A stretch of 7,450 nucleotides of DNA. It comes from Selenomonadaceae bacterium. Its GTDB lineage: Bacteria > Bacillota > Negativicutes > Selenomonadales > Selenomonadaceae. A model generated the notes under the pieces. The model had not been told where the DNA came from and ran no database searches. It worked only from the letters and a program-made list of their open reading frames with translations. The position numbers and the translations under genes are program-made. The DNA lies in the NCBI GenBank assembly GCA_016286075.1, contig JAEERZ010000110.1, positions 1 through 7,450 of the forward strand. Direction: 5' to 3'. Of the stretch, positions 1 to 6,713 are shown in pieces; positions within the stretch are counted from its first letter, which is position 1; the number at the start of each line of letters is the position of its first letter.

Positions 1-65
1 CGAGGGACCTCCCTCGCGTAGGAGAGGATACAAAGGGTAGGGCGTCGCCCTCCCCTTTGACTCTC
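1..65. repeat. GC-rich palindromic intergenic repeat
   Basis: Two nested inverted repeats are visible. Positions 1-7 pair perfectly with 10-16. A longer hairpin has a 14-bp stem, 31-44 with 46-59, with one mismatch (T38 against C52). It is extended by GAGAG (22-26) pairing with CTCTC (61-65) across a small internal loop. The core GTAGGGCGTCGCCCTC (37-52) recurs with one extra base on the minus strand at 5859-5875, so this is probably a member of a dispersed palindromic family. No U-tract follows the hairpin on either strand, so I do not call it a terminator. No coding sequence is seen here. Confidence 0.6.
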
Positions 66-120
66 AAGATGATGAACAGTTGTAATCGTACAAGCCATTG
101 TCAAAACCTATCGCTGAAAG
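66..120. other. intergenic stretch with no clear feature
   Basis: This short non-coding stretch separates the palindromic repeat from the terminator. On the minus strand a perfect TTGACA occurs (99-104 read in reverse), but no -10 hexamer lies at 16-18 bp. The nearest candidate, TACAAC, is only 14 bp away. A leftward promoter for a gene beyond the left edge is therefore possible but not supported. Confidence 0.3.
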
Positions 121-156
121 AAAAAACCGTAACGCTCAAAGCAAGCGTTACGGTTT
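121..156 (-). terminator. Rho-independent terminator of the leftward operon
   Basis: There is a perfect 13-bp inverted repeat (124-136 with 144-156) around a 7-nt loop (137-143). Read on the minus strand, the stem runs directly into a T-rich tract: the last three stem bases, three more T, then CTTTC. It starts 6 bp after the kinase stop codon, as expected for an intrinsic terminator closing that transcription unit. On the plus strand the stem is followed by only TTTAACA, so termination of rightward transcription is unlikely. Confidence 0.9.
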
Positions 157-162
157 AACACC

Positions 163-2739
163 TCATCCGTCAGCCGAAGGCTGAGTTTTCCCATCTTTTG
201 CGGCGAATTGCCGCGCCCGTTCGGACAGCTCCTCATAGAGCGCTATAAAGTCTGCGTTGTGCTTGTTGAGATAGGCGGCGGCCGTCGCCTTTTCCTCTTC
301 GCTTGCGTTGGGGGAGATCAAGATCTTTCCCTGCGTTTCCATGTCCTGCGCGGCCTTCGAGAAACGCTTGCCGCCGATGGAGAGCGAGGAGGATTTCAGC
401 GTGTGGGCATAGGTGGTAAAGTCGTTCCAGTTTTCGTGGGCGAGGGCGTCTTCCAGCAGTTTCTTGTTTTTGGGGAACATGTTCGCGAACAGGGAGGCTA
501 CATGCCGATAAAAATCCTTGTCTCCGTCGCAATAGCGCAGCCCGATGGCTTCGTCGAAAATGGGCAGTACGTCGCTCTCTTCGAGGAGTTCGGCAGCGAC
601 GCCGCCCGTGTCCGGCGTGATTTCTGCGTCTGTTTCCGGCGTGGGGAGGAGCTTTTCTGCCGGCAGATATTTCGCCAGCGTCCGTTCCAGCGTTTCGCCG
701 TCCAGCGGCTTGGACAGGTAATCGTCGAAGCCCTCCGCGAGGAACCGTTCCCGCGAGCCGGAGATGGCGTCCGCCGTCAGAATCAGGAAGGGCGTGCCCT
801 CCGCGTTTGGCATTTCCTTTGCGTAATGAAGCGTTTCCACGCCGTCCATGCCGGGCATACGGTGGTCGAGCAGTACGGCGTCGTATCGCTTTTCTTCGAG
901 CTTTTCCAGGGCGGCTTTGCCGCTGTTCACGGCGTCGATCTTGAGCCGCGTTTTTTTCAGGAGGCTCTGCACGACGAAAAGGTTTATTTCGCTGTCGTCC
1001 GCTACGAGGATTTCCGCTTCCGGCGCGATGAAAGAAGCCCGGTACGACGTGCCTGCGCCGATTTCCTCCCGCGCCGCAACGTCCGCGACCGTTTCCTCAC
1101 CTACGATTTTCTGCGGAATCGTTACGAAGAAGGTCGTTCCCTCGCCGTAGACGCTTTCAAAGCTGATCTCGCCGCCCATCAGTTCGACGAGCCGCTTGGT
1201 GAGCACGAGGCCGAGACCGGTTCCTTCAATGCCGCGGTTCCGCACGGAGTCGAAACGTTCAAAGCTTTGGAAAAGCTTCGCCTTGTCTTCGTCCCGGATG
1301 CCGATTCCCGTGTCGCGCACGACGAAGCGGAACGTCGCCGTATCTTCTCCTTCGCGTCGCTCGTGGGTCGCGGAAAATTCGACGCTGCCGCGTTCGGTGT
1401 ATTTGGCGGAGTTCGTCAGGAGGTTCACCAGGACTTGCTGCACGCGCGTCGAGTCGCCGAAGAGGCGGTCGGGAATCGTCGGTTCGATGTTCAGGCTGAA
1501 GGAGAGCCCTTTGCTCTCGGCCCGGGGCCGCGCCATGTTTTCCGCGTTCCTGATGATTTCGGACAAGCTGTATTCGCCGTCCACGATCTCGATTTTCCCG
1601 GACTCTACTTTCGAGAAGTCGAGAACGTCGTTGATGATGTCTAAAAGACTGTGCCCTGCGGACCGGATGTTGCGGGCGTAACGGGCGATAGCCGGGTCTT
1701 TGCCCTCCCGGAGAATCATTTCGTTCATGCCGAGGACGGCGTTGATCGGCGTGCGGATTTCGTGGCTCATGTTGGCGAGGAATTCGCTTTTCGCTTGGTT
1801 CGCCAAGTTCGCGGCGGCCTTTTCCCGGCGCAGGGCGTCGCTTTCCGCCGCTTTTTTCCGCACCTGGAACAGATATGCTCCTGCTGCGAGGGCAATTAAG
1901 GATATCAGGCCAATCGAGCGAAGCAGCCGCTCGTAAACCATGGCAATGTCTCTGGCAACTGCCGTCCATGGGATATACCCCGCCACGGCGCAATTCGTTT
2001 CCGGAAGATTTGAGGCGAACAGAAAACATTTTTTCCCGTCGACGTTCACGTAGGTCGACGCCGCTCGTCGTGTTGAAAGCTGCTGGCGGATATTCGCAAA
2101 GGCTTCCGTGACGATGGGATTGGCGAAAAACGCCTTGTCTTCTGCGCCGTATCGTTGATACGGTACGATGATCTGTCCGGTATTGCTGAAAAGCAGAAGA
2201 CGAACGGAGGGGTGATAGACAGTCAGGCGGAACCGGTTGGACAGTACTGCATTGTCGTATAGGCGGTAGAGCACGGCGCGGACGTTTTGACCGTGTCGGA
2301 TGGGAACGGCAAAAAGAAGTCCGTCCCTATTGGAGTAATCTACCACATTTTGCCCGCGGAAGGCCTGAGAGAGTCCCAAAAAACTCCGACGGGACAGGTA
2401 GGGGCCCGATAGGGATTGTCCCTCCACTGAAAGAATGCCGACGGAAATGCCTGCCCCAAGGCCTCGGAGCTCCTCGAGAATCTTTGCTTCTTCAGCTTCA
2501 CCGGGGGAAGCGGCCAAAAGTTTCGCAGCATAGGAAAGCGCCTCGAATTCCTGACCGAAACGTTCTTCCGCCATGATGGAAAGGTCCGCCGCTTGTCGCG
2601 CTACCGTCTGTTCCAGCGTGTGGTTCAGCATAACCTGTGTTCTTTCCATGGCCCATGCCGTCAGAGCGATAAGGATGACGACGAGCGCTACGATCCGCAA
2701 GGAGAGTTTGTATGACCACATTTGTATTTTCTCACTCAA
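163..2739 (-). CDS. Membrane-bound hybrid sensor histidine kinase with receiver and Hpt domains
   Basis: This 858-residue unorthodox sensor kinase should autophosphorylate and pass phosphate through its own receiver and Hpt domains to a separate response regulator. Membrane segments lie at about 14-32 and 273-292 and enclose a roughly 240-residue extracytoplasmic sensor that looks Cache-like. A short coiled coil (about 293-320) replaces HAMP or PAS. The HisKA box SHEIRTP contains His326. The HATPase has N-box Asn443, G1 DTGIG (476-480) and G2 GTGLG (506-510). The receiver has Asp581/Asp582, phosphoacceptor Asp625 in LLDHRMPGMDG, Thr655 and Lys677. The Hpt motif AHTLKSSS has His779. No DNA-binding domain is present. 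The start is TTG, overlapping the end of the binding-protein gene by 8 bp. GGTGAG lies 5 nt upstream and an in-frame TGA three codons upstream excludes a longer start. ATG at 2721 (Met7) is the alternative. The overlap suggests translational coupling and a shared function. The ligand is unknown. Confidence 0.95.
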   Translation of the reverse strand: MSEKIQMWSYKLSLRIVALVVILIALTAWAMERTQVMLNHTLEQTVARQAADLSIMAEERFGQEFEALSYAAKLLAASPGEAEEAKILEELRGLGAGISVGILSVEGQSLSGPYLSRRSFLGLSQAFRGQNVVDYSNRDGLLFAVPIRHGQNVRAVLYRLYDNAVLSNRFRLTVYHPSVRLLLFSNTGQIIVPYQRYGAEDKAFFANPIVTEAFANIRQQLSTRRAASTYVNVDGKKCFLFASNLPETNCAVAGYIPWTAVARDIAMVYERLLRSIGLISLIALAAGAYLFQVRKKAAESDALRREKAAANLANQAKSEFLANMSHEIRTPINAVLGMNEMILREGKDPAIARYARNIRSAGHSLLDIINDVLDFSKVESGKIEIVDGEYSLSEIIRNAENMARPRAESKGLSFSLNIEPTIPDRLFGDSTRVQQVLVNLLTNSAKYTERGSVEFSATHERREGEDTATFRFVVRDTGIGIRDEDKAKLFQSFERFDSVRNRGIEGTGLGLVLTKRLVELMGGEISFESVYGEGTTFFVTIPQKIVGEETVADVAAREEIGAGTSYRASFIAPEAEILVADDSEINLFVVQSLLKKTRLKIDAVNSGKAALEKLEEKRYDAVLLDHRMPGMDGVETLHYAKEMPNAEGTPFLILTADAISGSRERFLAEGFDDYLSKPLDGETLERTLAKYLPAEKLLPTPETDAEITPDTGGVAAELLEESDVLPIFDEAIGLRYCDGDKDFYRHVASLFANMFPKNKKLLEDALAHENWNDFTTYAHTLKSSSLSIGGKRFSKAAQDMETQGKILISPNASEEEKATAAAYLNKHNADFIALYEELSERARQFAAKDGKTQPSADG

Positions 2740-3808
2740 GGACGCTCACCCCGCTTATCAGCCAGTCGATAGACTCCAGCAGCGCGTCGTCGCTGATAGC
2801 TTCTCCCGCCTCGCAGCGAATGATGCCTTCGTTGTCGACCAGCGGGCCGATGAAAATGATCTGGTGGCCAAGCAGCGCCCGTTGGAGGTAATAGAGATGC
2901 CCGCGCAAATTTTCTGTAACTGTCGGAGCAAGTTCATCCAAGAGAACGGCGCCGCGGTCGATACCGATCCAGTGGTTTCTCATCATGTTCAGCTCGCCCT
3001 TCTGATAGCGGGAGAGAATATCGTCATAGTAAATGTCCCAGCGGCAGCGGACGGAGGCGAGACCGTGGGTGAGTCCCTGGGGAATCGGCGCGTTGTAAGC
3101 GATAAAATCGACGCCCAGTCGGTCTGCTGTTTCGGCGACTGCCGCGTCGTCCTGATGGTAGGTGAGTATATCCGCTCCCGCTTCGCGAATCAGCCGCTCC
3201 GCGAGGACGGCCTCTTTTGCCGGGTCCTCCCATGCGTTGGTCCAGGCAACAACCACTCGCGCCGTCGGATTCATGCGCTGGACGCCGAGGGCGAAGGCGT
3301 TGATACCCCGTCGTACCTCGGAGTTCGGAATGGCGGCGACGTAGCCGATAACGCCCGTCTTCGTTTTCATTGCGGCTAAGGCCCCGGACATATAACGGGC
3401 CTGGTATAGGCGCGGGAAATAAGCGGTCATATTCGTGGTGTAAGCCTTTGCGGAGGTCGCCGCGAAGGCGATGTCCGGGTATTCCTCCGTCAGGTCTTTG
3501 ACTTCGTCAGGATAGTCGAAGCTTGCGAGGACGATCAATCCGCAGCCTTGTGCCGCCAAATCCCGTACCGCTTTCGTGCAGTCGCCTGTTCCTTCCGGCA
3601 CATGGTCGCGCACCAAGAGCTCCGCGCCGTGCGCCTCGCAGGCGGCCCGGATGCCCTCATAGTGCGACGCGTTCCAGCCCGGTTCGGTGATGTCCCCGAG
3701 GATGACAAATCCGACTTTCAGCGGCGGCTCCTCCGGCGCGGCGCTGATACGGAACAGCGCCGCCACGAAGAGAAGCGCGAGCAGCGCTAAAACCAATTCT
3801 TTCTTCAT
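2732..3808 (-). CDS. BMP-family extracytoplasmic substrate-binding protein
   Basis: This 358-residue protein belongs to the BMP/PnrA family (periplasmic-binding-protein fold; known members bind purine nucleosides). An N-terminal hydrophobic stretch (about 5-19) after MKKE, with a plausible cleavage after Ala23 or Ala24, indicates export. No lipobox cysteine is present, unlike many family members, so the mature protein is probably soluble in the periplasm or held by an uncleaved signal anchor. Family hallmarks are FVILGDITEPGWNASHYEGI (34-53), the LYQARYMSGALAAMKTKTGVIGYVA region (134-158), RRGINAFALG (166-175) and AWTNAWEDPAKE (188-199). The ATG has an AAAGGAG Shine-Dalgarno 9 nt upstream (3818-3824), starting just after the alkylsulfatase stop. 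It is followed without a gap by the hybrid kinase and has no transporter permease or ATPase beside it, so a sensory role is more likely than uptake (inference). The ligand cannot be read from the sequence. Confidence 0.9.
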   Translation of the reverse strand: MKKELVLALLALLFVAALFRISAAPEEPPLKVGFVILGDITEPGWNASHYEGIRAACEAHGAELLVRDHVPEGTGDCTKAVRDLAAQGCGLIVLASFDYPDEVKDLTEEYPDIAFAATSAKAYTTNMTAYFPRLYQARYMSGALAAMKTKTGVIGYVAAIPNSEVRRGINAFALGVQRMNPTARVVVAWTNAWEDPAKEAVLAERLIREAGADILTYHQDDAAVAETADRLGVDFIAYNAPIPQGLTHGLASVRCRWDIYYDDILSRYQKGELNMMRNHWIGIDRGAVLLDELAPTVTENLRGHLYYLQRALLGHQIIFIGPLVDNEGIIRCEAGEAISDDALLESIDWLISGVSVLE

Positions 3809-3826
3809 GAGGTACGACTCCTTTAG

Positions 3827-5776
3827 TTATGGCTCGATGATATTGTACTCTCCGGGCTTGACGCCCGCGAAGCGATGCAGCGAGGCGAGCAGGAGGCGGA
3901 ACTGCGCTTCGTCGCCTGTGATTTTCGCCACGTTCCGGAATTTTTCGTCCGCGCCCACCGCCAGCAGGAGGAGCGCCTGCGTCGGGCATTGTATGACGAC
4001 GTCGGCGTCCCTTTGTTCTTTTGCATAGAGCATTACGCCGTAGCGCAGATAGGCTATATAGGTCTCGTTCCTGTCGGAAAGCTCGAAGCGGACGGTGAAC
4101 TCATTGTCCGCCAATTTAGCGCGGTCAAGCCGTATGCCGATAAAGTCGAAGGCCATTTCCGGCGTCAGATTTCTTATCATGTCGCCGCCGAAATCCGTTT
4201 GCGCGTCCGGGCCGCCTTCCTGGTTTCCCTCGCGCAGCTCCAGCGCGCCCGCCAGATAGCAGTTGCGCCACGGGCCGGACTCGGCCTGATAGCCGAGCTG
4301 TTCCAACGCGTCCGCGCAGAGATTTCGCGCTTCTTTGTTTTTGGGGTCTGCGAACACGAGGCGGTTTGTAAACTCCGCGACCCATTGGTACTCGCCGGCG
4401 TCGTAGTCCTGCCGCGCTTTTTTCATCGCCGCGTCCGTGCCGCCGAGGGCGAGGTATTCCGCCCACTTTTTCGCGCTTACTTCGGGCGGGAGCTGGTTCA
4501 GATGGACGGGGTTCGCGTCGTACCAGCCCATATATTTTTGGTAGACGGCTTTTGCGTCGTGGGCGACGGTGCCGTAATACGGGCGCGTGTACCAGTTCTT
4601 CGCCAGCGCCCTCGGCAGCGCCAGCGTGTGCGCGATCTCGTCGGAGGTATAGCCGAGGTTCAAGAGGGCGAGGGTTTCGTCGTTGATGTATTTATAGACG
4701 GCCGCCGTGTCCATCATGTAATCGCGGACCGCGTCTTTGCCCCAATGCGGCCAGTTGTGGGACTGGAAGGCGACTTCCGTTTTGTCGCCGTAAAGCACCG
4801 CCGCTTCGACGATGTATTTCGCCCATGCGTTGCCGTCGCGCACTTGCGCTCCACGCAGGGTGTAGAGGTTGTGCAGTGTCGCGGTGCAGTTTTCGGCGAG
4901 CCAGAGGGCTTTTTTCTGCGGGAAGTAAGCGTTCATTTCCGCCGGAGCTTCCGTCCCCGGCGTCATCTGGAATTCGATTTCCACGCCGTCGATGACGACG
5001 CGCTCTCCCGTCTCCCGGATTTCCCAAGTCGGCGTGATGAAGGAAATCGTGCCGTTGACTTCCTGCCCCATGCCGATGCCGATAGCCAGAGCGCCGGTCG
5101 GGCTCTTTTCCAGCGTCGCGCCGTACTGGTAGTGGGCGCGGCGGCCCATGGCGCTTCCCGCATAGAGGTTCTCCGACATGGCGTGGAAGGTAAAGCCCTG
5201 CGGTACGATGACCGGGATTTTGCCGCTGGCGATTTGTTCTTCGATGGGGAGGCTTCTGTCCGCCGCTTCCTCGTCGGACATGAACGCCTTGACGCCGCCG
5301 AAGTGGTCGATATGAGGGTGGGAGATCAGCACCGCTTTGATCGGGCGTTTGCCGAGGTGCTTCTCGACCAGCGCCATTGCCGCCTGTGCGCTCTCCACCG
5401 CCATCGCCGCGTCGAAGACGATCCAGCCCGTCTCGCCCGCGATCAGCGTGATATTCGCCATGTCGAAGCCGCGCACCTGATAAATGCCGTCCGTGACTTC
5501 AAAGAGGCCGGTGACGTGGTTGTTTTTCGCGTTCTCCCACAGGCTGGGATTCGCGGTGTCCGGCGCGGTTTCCGATTCGTCGAGGAAGTTGGAGGCCGCC
5601 TGGCTCCAAATGAGCTTGCCCGTCGCGGTTTTGATTTCGAGGGATTTGACTTCGGCGATCAGGCCGCGGCGAGCGAATTCGGCTTCCCGCTTATCGCCGA
5701 AATCGAGAAGGTCATACATTTCCGCGTTCTTCTTGACGGTCGCCGCCGTGGCGGGATTGTGCCTGTGGTTTGTCAT
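3827..5776 (-). CDS. Alkylsulfatase, metallo-beta-lactamase fold (SdsA1/YjcS type)
   Basis: This 649-residue enzyme is predicted to hydrolyse alkyl sulfate esters to alcohol plus sulfate using two zinc ions. Its length matches the roughly 650-residue SdsA1/YjcS family. The metallo-beta-lactamase domain spans about 95-345, with the metal motif SHPHIDHFGG (His153, His155, Asp157, His158). Likely further ligands are Glu276 (PGTEAP), Glu295 (LAEN) and His340 (QSHNWPHWG). The family signature HNLYTLRGAQVRD is at 302-314. An alpha-helical dimerization region covers about 365-500 and an SCP2-like C-terminal domain about 525-645, ending near ITGDEAQFRLLLASL. No signal peptide or membrane segment is visible, so the enzyme appears cytoplasmic. 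I chose ATG 5776 because AGGAAAGGA lies 10 nt upstream (5787-5795). A TTG 27 codons further up reads through the palindromic repeat and lacks a good RBS. The BMP gene follows after 18 bp. The true substrate (primary, secondary or sterol-like sulfate) is undetermined. Confidence 0.93.
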   Translation of the reverse strand: MTNHRHNPATAATVKKNAEMYDLLDFGDKREAEFARRGLIAEVKSLEIKTATGKLIWSQAASNFLDESETAPDTANPSLWENAKNNHVTGLFEVTDGIYQVRGFDMANITLIAGETGWIVFDAAMAVESAQAAMALVEKHLGKRPIKAVLISHPHIDHFGGVKAFMSDEEAADRSLPIEEQIASGKIPVIVPQGFTFHAMSENLYAGSAMGRRAHYQYGATLEKSPTGALAIGIGMGQEVNGTISFITPTWEIRETGERVVIDGVEIEFQMTPGTEAPAEMNAYFPQKKALWLAENCTATLHNLYTLRGAQVRDGNAWAKYIVEAAVLYGDKTEVAFQSHNWPHWGKDAVRDYMMDTAAVYKYINDETLALLNLGYTSDEIAHTLALPRALAKNWYTRPYYGTVAHDAKAVYQKYMGWYDANPVHLNQLPPEVSAKKWAEYLALGGTDAAMKKARQDYDAGEYQWVAEFTNRLVFADPKNKEARNLCADALEQLGYQAESGPWRNCYLAGALELREGNQEGGPDAQTDFGGDMIRNLTPEMAFDFIGIRLDRAKLADNEFTVRFELSDRNETYIAYLRYGVMLYAKEQRDADVVIQCPTQALLLLAVGADEKFRNVAKITGDEAQFRLLLASLHRFAGVKPGEYNIIEP

Positions 5777-5786
5777 CTGTGCTCTG

Positions 5787-5795
5787 TCCTTTCCT
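5787..5795 (-). promoter_or_regulatory. Ribosome binding site that fixes the alkylsulfatase start
   Basis: On the minus strand AGGAAAGGA lies 10 nt before ATG 5776. This favours that start over the TTG at 5857, whose open frame crosses the palindromic repeat. I see no convincing promoter in 5777-5893 (candidate -10 TACAAA has no matching -35), so the gene is probably read from the tetR promoter. Confidence 0.7.
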
Positions 5796-5840
5796 GATGG
5801 GTTAATTGTGGTTTGTATGATTTCGCCTATTAAATTTCGC

Positions 5841-5893
5841 TGCCCCCTTGCCCTCAAAGAGGGCGACAGCCCTACGAACCGACAGAGGGAGTA
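5841..5893. repeat. Palindromic intergenic repeat between tetR and the alkylsulfatase gene
   Basis: The element begins immediately after the tetR stop codon on the minus strand. It holds a perfect hairpin, GCCCTC (5850-5855) with GAGGGC (5859-5864) around a 3-nt loop. Additional CCCTC/GAGGG runs (CCCCC at 5843-5847, GAGGG at 5885-5889) could give alternative pairings. The minus-strand block 5875-5859 (GTAGGGCTGTCGCCCTC) matches the plus-strand core of the repeat at 37-52 in all but one inserted base. No U-tract follows, so it is not an intrinsic terminator. It would be transcribed if tetR and the alkylsulfatase gene are co-expressed, where it could affect mRNA stability or attenuation (inference). 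Confidence 0.6.
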
Positions 5894-6538
5894 TTACACC
5901 GAATATGTTTTCAGGATCATGTTTTTCAAGAGCTCCAGCTCCCCCGTCATGTCCTCTTCGTGTTCCGACGGATAGACAAGCCCCTCCGCGAACTTTTCCG
6001 AAGCGGACAGCATGATATACAGGATGGTGTAGAAAAATTTCGTTTCCGGCATCCTGAGCTTCAGGGTGCCGTCCTTTTCCGCCTTTTGGTACACCGTATG
6101 GAATTTCCGGGCGAATCCGTCGACGACCGCGTTGTAAACGCCCAGGTCTTCCTTCGACACGTTCTCGTGCCGGATATAGGTCTCGAAGTTGCGGATGAAC
6201 CGCAGGACGTCTTTGTGATTTTGGTAGAGGTCGATGAAGCAGTCGAGGAAGAAGGCCAGCTCCTCGGCGGCGTTCATGGCGTCGCCGCCGTTCTTGCTGT
6301 ACATTTGATCCACTTTGACAGCGTATTTCTCTAATATTTTTGCGCCGATGGCGATGACAAGGTCTGCCTTTGTCCTGAAATACCGGTAGACGGTCGCGAC
6401 GCCGAGATCGCAGGCATTGGCGATCTCCTGCATAGGAACGACTTCGATGCTCTTTTGAGAGAAGACGCGGAAGCCCTCGCTCAGCATCCGTTCCCTCCGC
6501 TCGGCCATTTCTCTTGCATCTTTTTCCAGATTGCGCAT
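5894..6538 (-). CDS. TetR/AcrR-family transcriptional regulator
   Basis: This 214-residue protein has an N-terminal TetR DNA-binding domain (about 10-62). The helix-turn-helix reads MQEIANACDLGVATVYRYF at 36-54, followed by the typical RTKADLV. The remaining residues (about 75-214) form an all-helical effector and dimerization domain with no recognisable subfamily. ATG 6538 is chosen because AAGGAG lies 6 nt upstream (6545-6550) and the family domain begins just after it. An open frame continues 51 codons upstream to ATG 6691, but that part is AT-rich, low in complexity and contains the promoter. It is the first gene of the leftward group, 117 bp before the alkylsulfatase gene, and is divergent from the ABC ATPase gene. 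It probably represses its own promoter, and possibly the alkylsulfatase operon or the divergent gene. The effector is unknown. Confidence 0.92.
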   Translation of the reverse strand: MRNLEKDAREMAERRERMLSEGFRVFSQKSIEVVPMQEIANACDLGVATVYRYFRTKADLVIAIGAKILEKYAVKVDQMYSKNGGDAMNAAEELAFFLDCFIDLYQNHKDVLRFIRNFETYIRHENVSKEDLGVYNAVVDGFARKFHTVYQKAEKDGTLKLRMPETKFFYTILYIMLSASEKFAEGLVYPSEHEEDMTGELELLKNMILKTYSV

Positions 6539-6569
6539 GGTTCTCTCCTTGTATGGTTCCTTGATTATC

Positions 6570-6608
6570 CGTGATTTTGATTGTATCACGATAGCGTTAG
6601 TATTACAA
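6570..6608 (-). promoter_or_regulatory. tetR promoter with overlapping candidate operator
   Basis: On the minus strand, TTGTAA (6608-6603) and TACAAT (6585-6580) are separated by exactly 17 bp, with a TG one base before the -10 (extended -10). The expected start site is about 30 nt upstream of the RBS. A perfect 6-bp inverted repeat, CGTGAT-N9-ATCACG (6570-6575 with 6585-6590), covers the -10 hexamer. That is a typical place for a TetR-family operator, so autoregulation is likely but inferred. Confidence 0.65.
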
Positions 6609-6632
6609 TAAGGAAAATATGATGTTGTGAAA

Positions 6633-6659
6633 TTTTCGTTTTTTTCGTAGTTTTCGTTG
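6633..6659. repeat. Three tandem 9-bp units beginning TTTTCGT
   Basis: TTTTCGT recurs at 6633, 6642 and 6651 with a strict 9-bp period in the AT-rich divergent intergenic region, upstream of both promoters. It may be simple slippage sequence or a cluster of protein-binding half-sites. Nothing in the sequence decides between these. Confidence 0.4.
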
Positions 6660-6684
6660 AAAGTTTTGTCGCGATTCTTTTTTC

Positions 6685-6713
6685 TTGACATTTTTTCATG
6701 TTATGCCTATATT
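6685..6713 (+). promoter_or_regulatory. Sigma70-type promoter of the ABC ATPase gene
   Basis: A perfect -35 TTGACA (6685-6690) is followed after exactly 17 bp by TATATT (6708-6713), which matches the consensus -10 at five of six positions. Transcription would start near 6720, leaving a leader of about 65-85 nt before the ABC ATPase start. Confidence 0.75.

Noticed and set aside
31..59. The hairpin at 31-59 as a second terminator
   Set aside because: It has no U-tract on either strand, and its core resembles the repeat at 5859-5875, so it is better explained as a palindromic repeat.
93..104. A leftward promoter based on TTGACA at 99-104 (minus strand)
   Set aside because: No -10 hexamer lies at 16-18 bp. 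The best candidate is at 14 bp and is weak, and no gene is visible to its left in the window.
208..1644. A 478-codon open frame on the plus strand opposite the kinase gene
   Set aside because: It is antisense to the kinase, receiver and Hpt domains, with no domain of its own and no RBS or promoter noted. It is a codon-bias shadow.
3875..5797. A 640-codon open frame on the plus strand opposite the alkylsulfatase gene
   Set aside because: It is antisense to a gene with clear catalytic motifs. It has an Arg/Val/Phe-rich low-meaning composition and no recognisable domain. It stays open because the real gene avoids TTA, CTA and TCA codons in GC-rich DNA.
5777..5857. A 27-codon N-terminal extension of the alkylsulfatase from TTG 5857
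   Set aside because: It would translate into the palindromic repeat, is not hydrophobic (no signal peptide), and the ATG at 5776 has a good Shine-Dalgarno.
6539..6691. A 51-codon N-terminal extension of the TetR protein starting at ATG 6691
   Set aside because: The extension is low in complexity, contains the tetR promoter and its candidate operator, and the internal ATG 6538 has an ideal AAGGAG 6 nt upstream exactly where the family domain begins.
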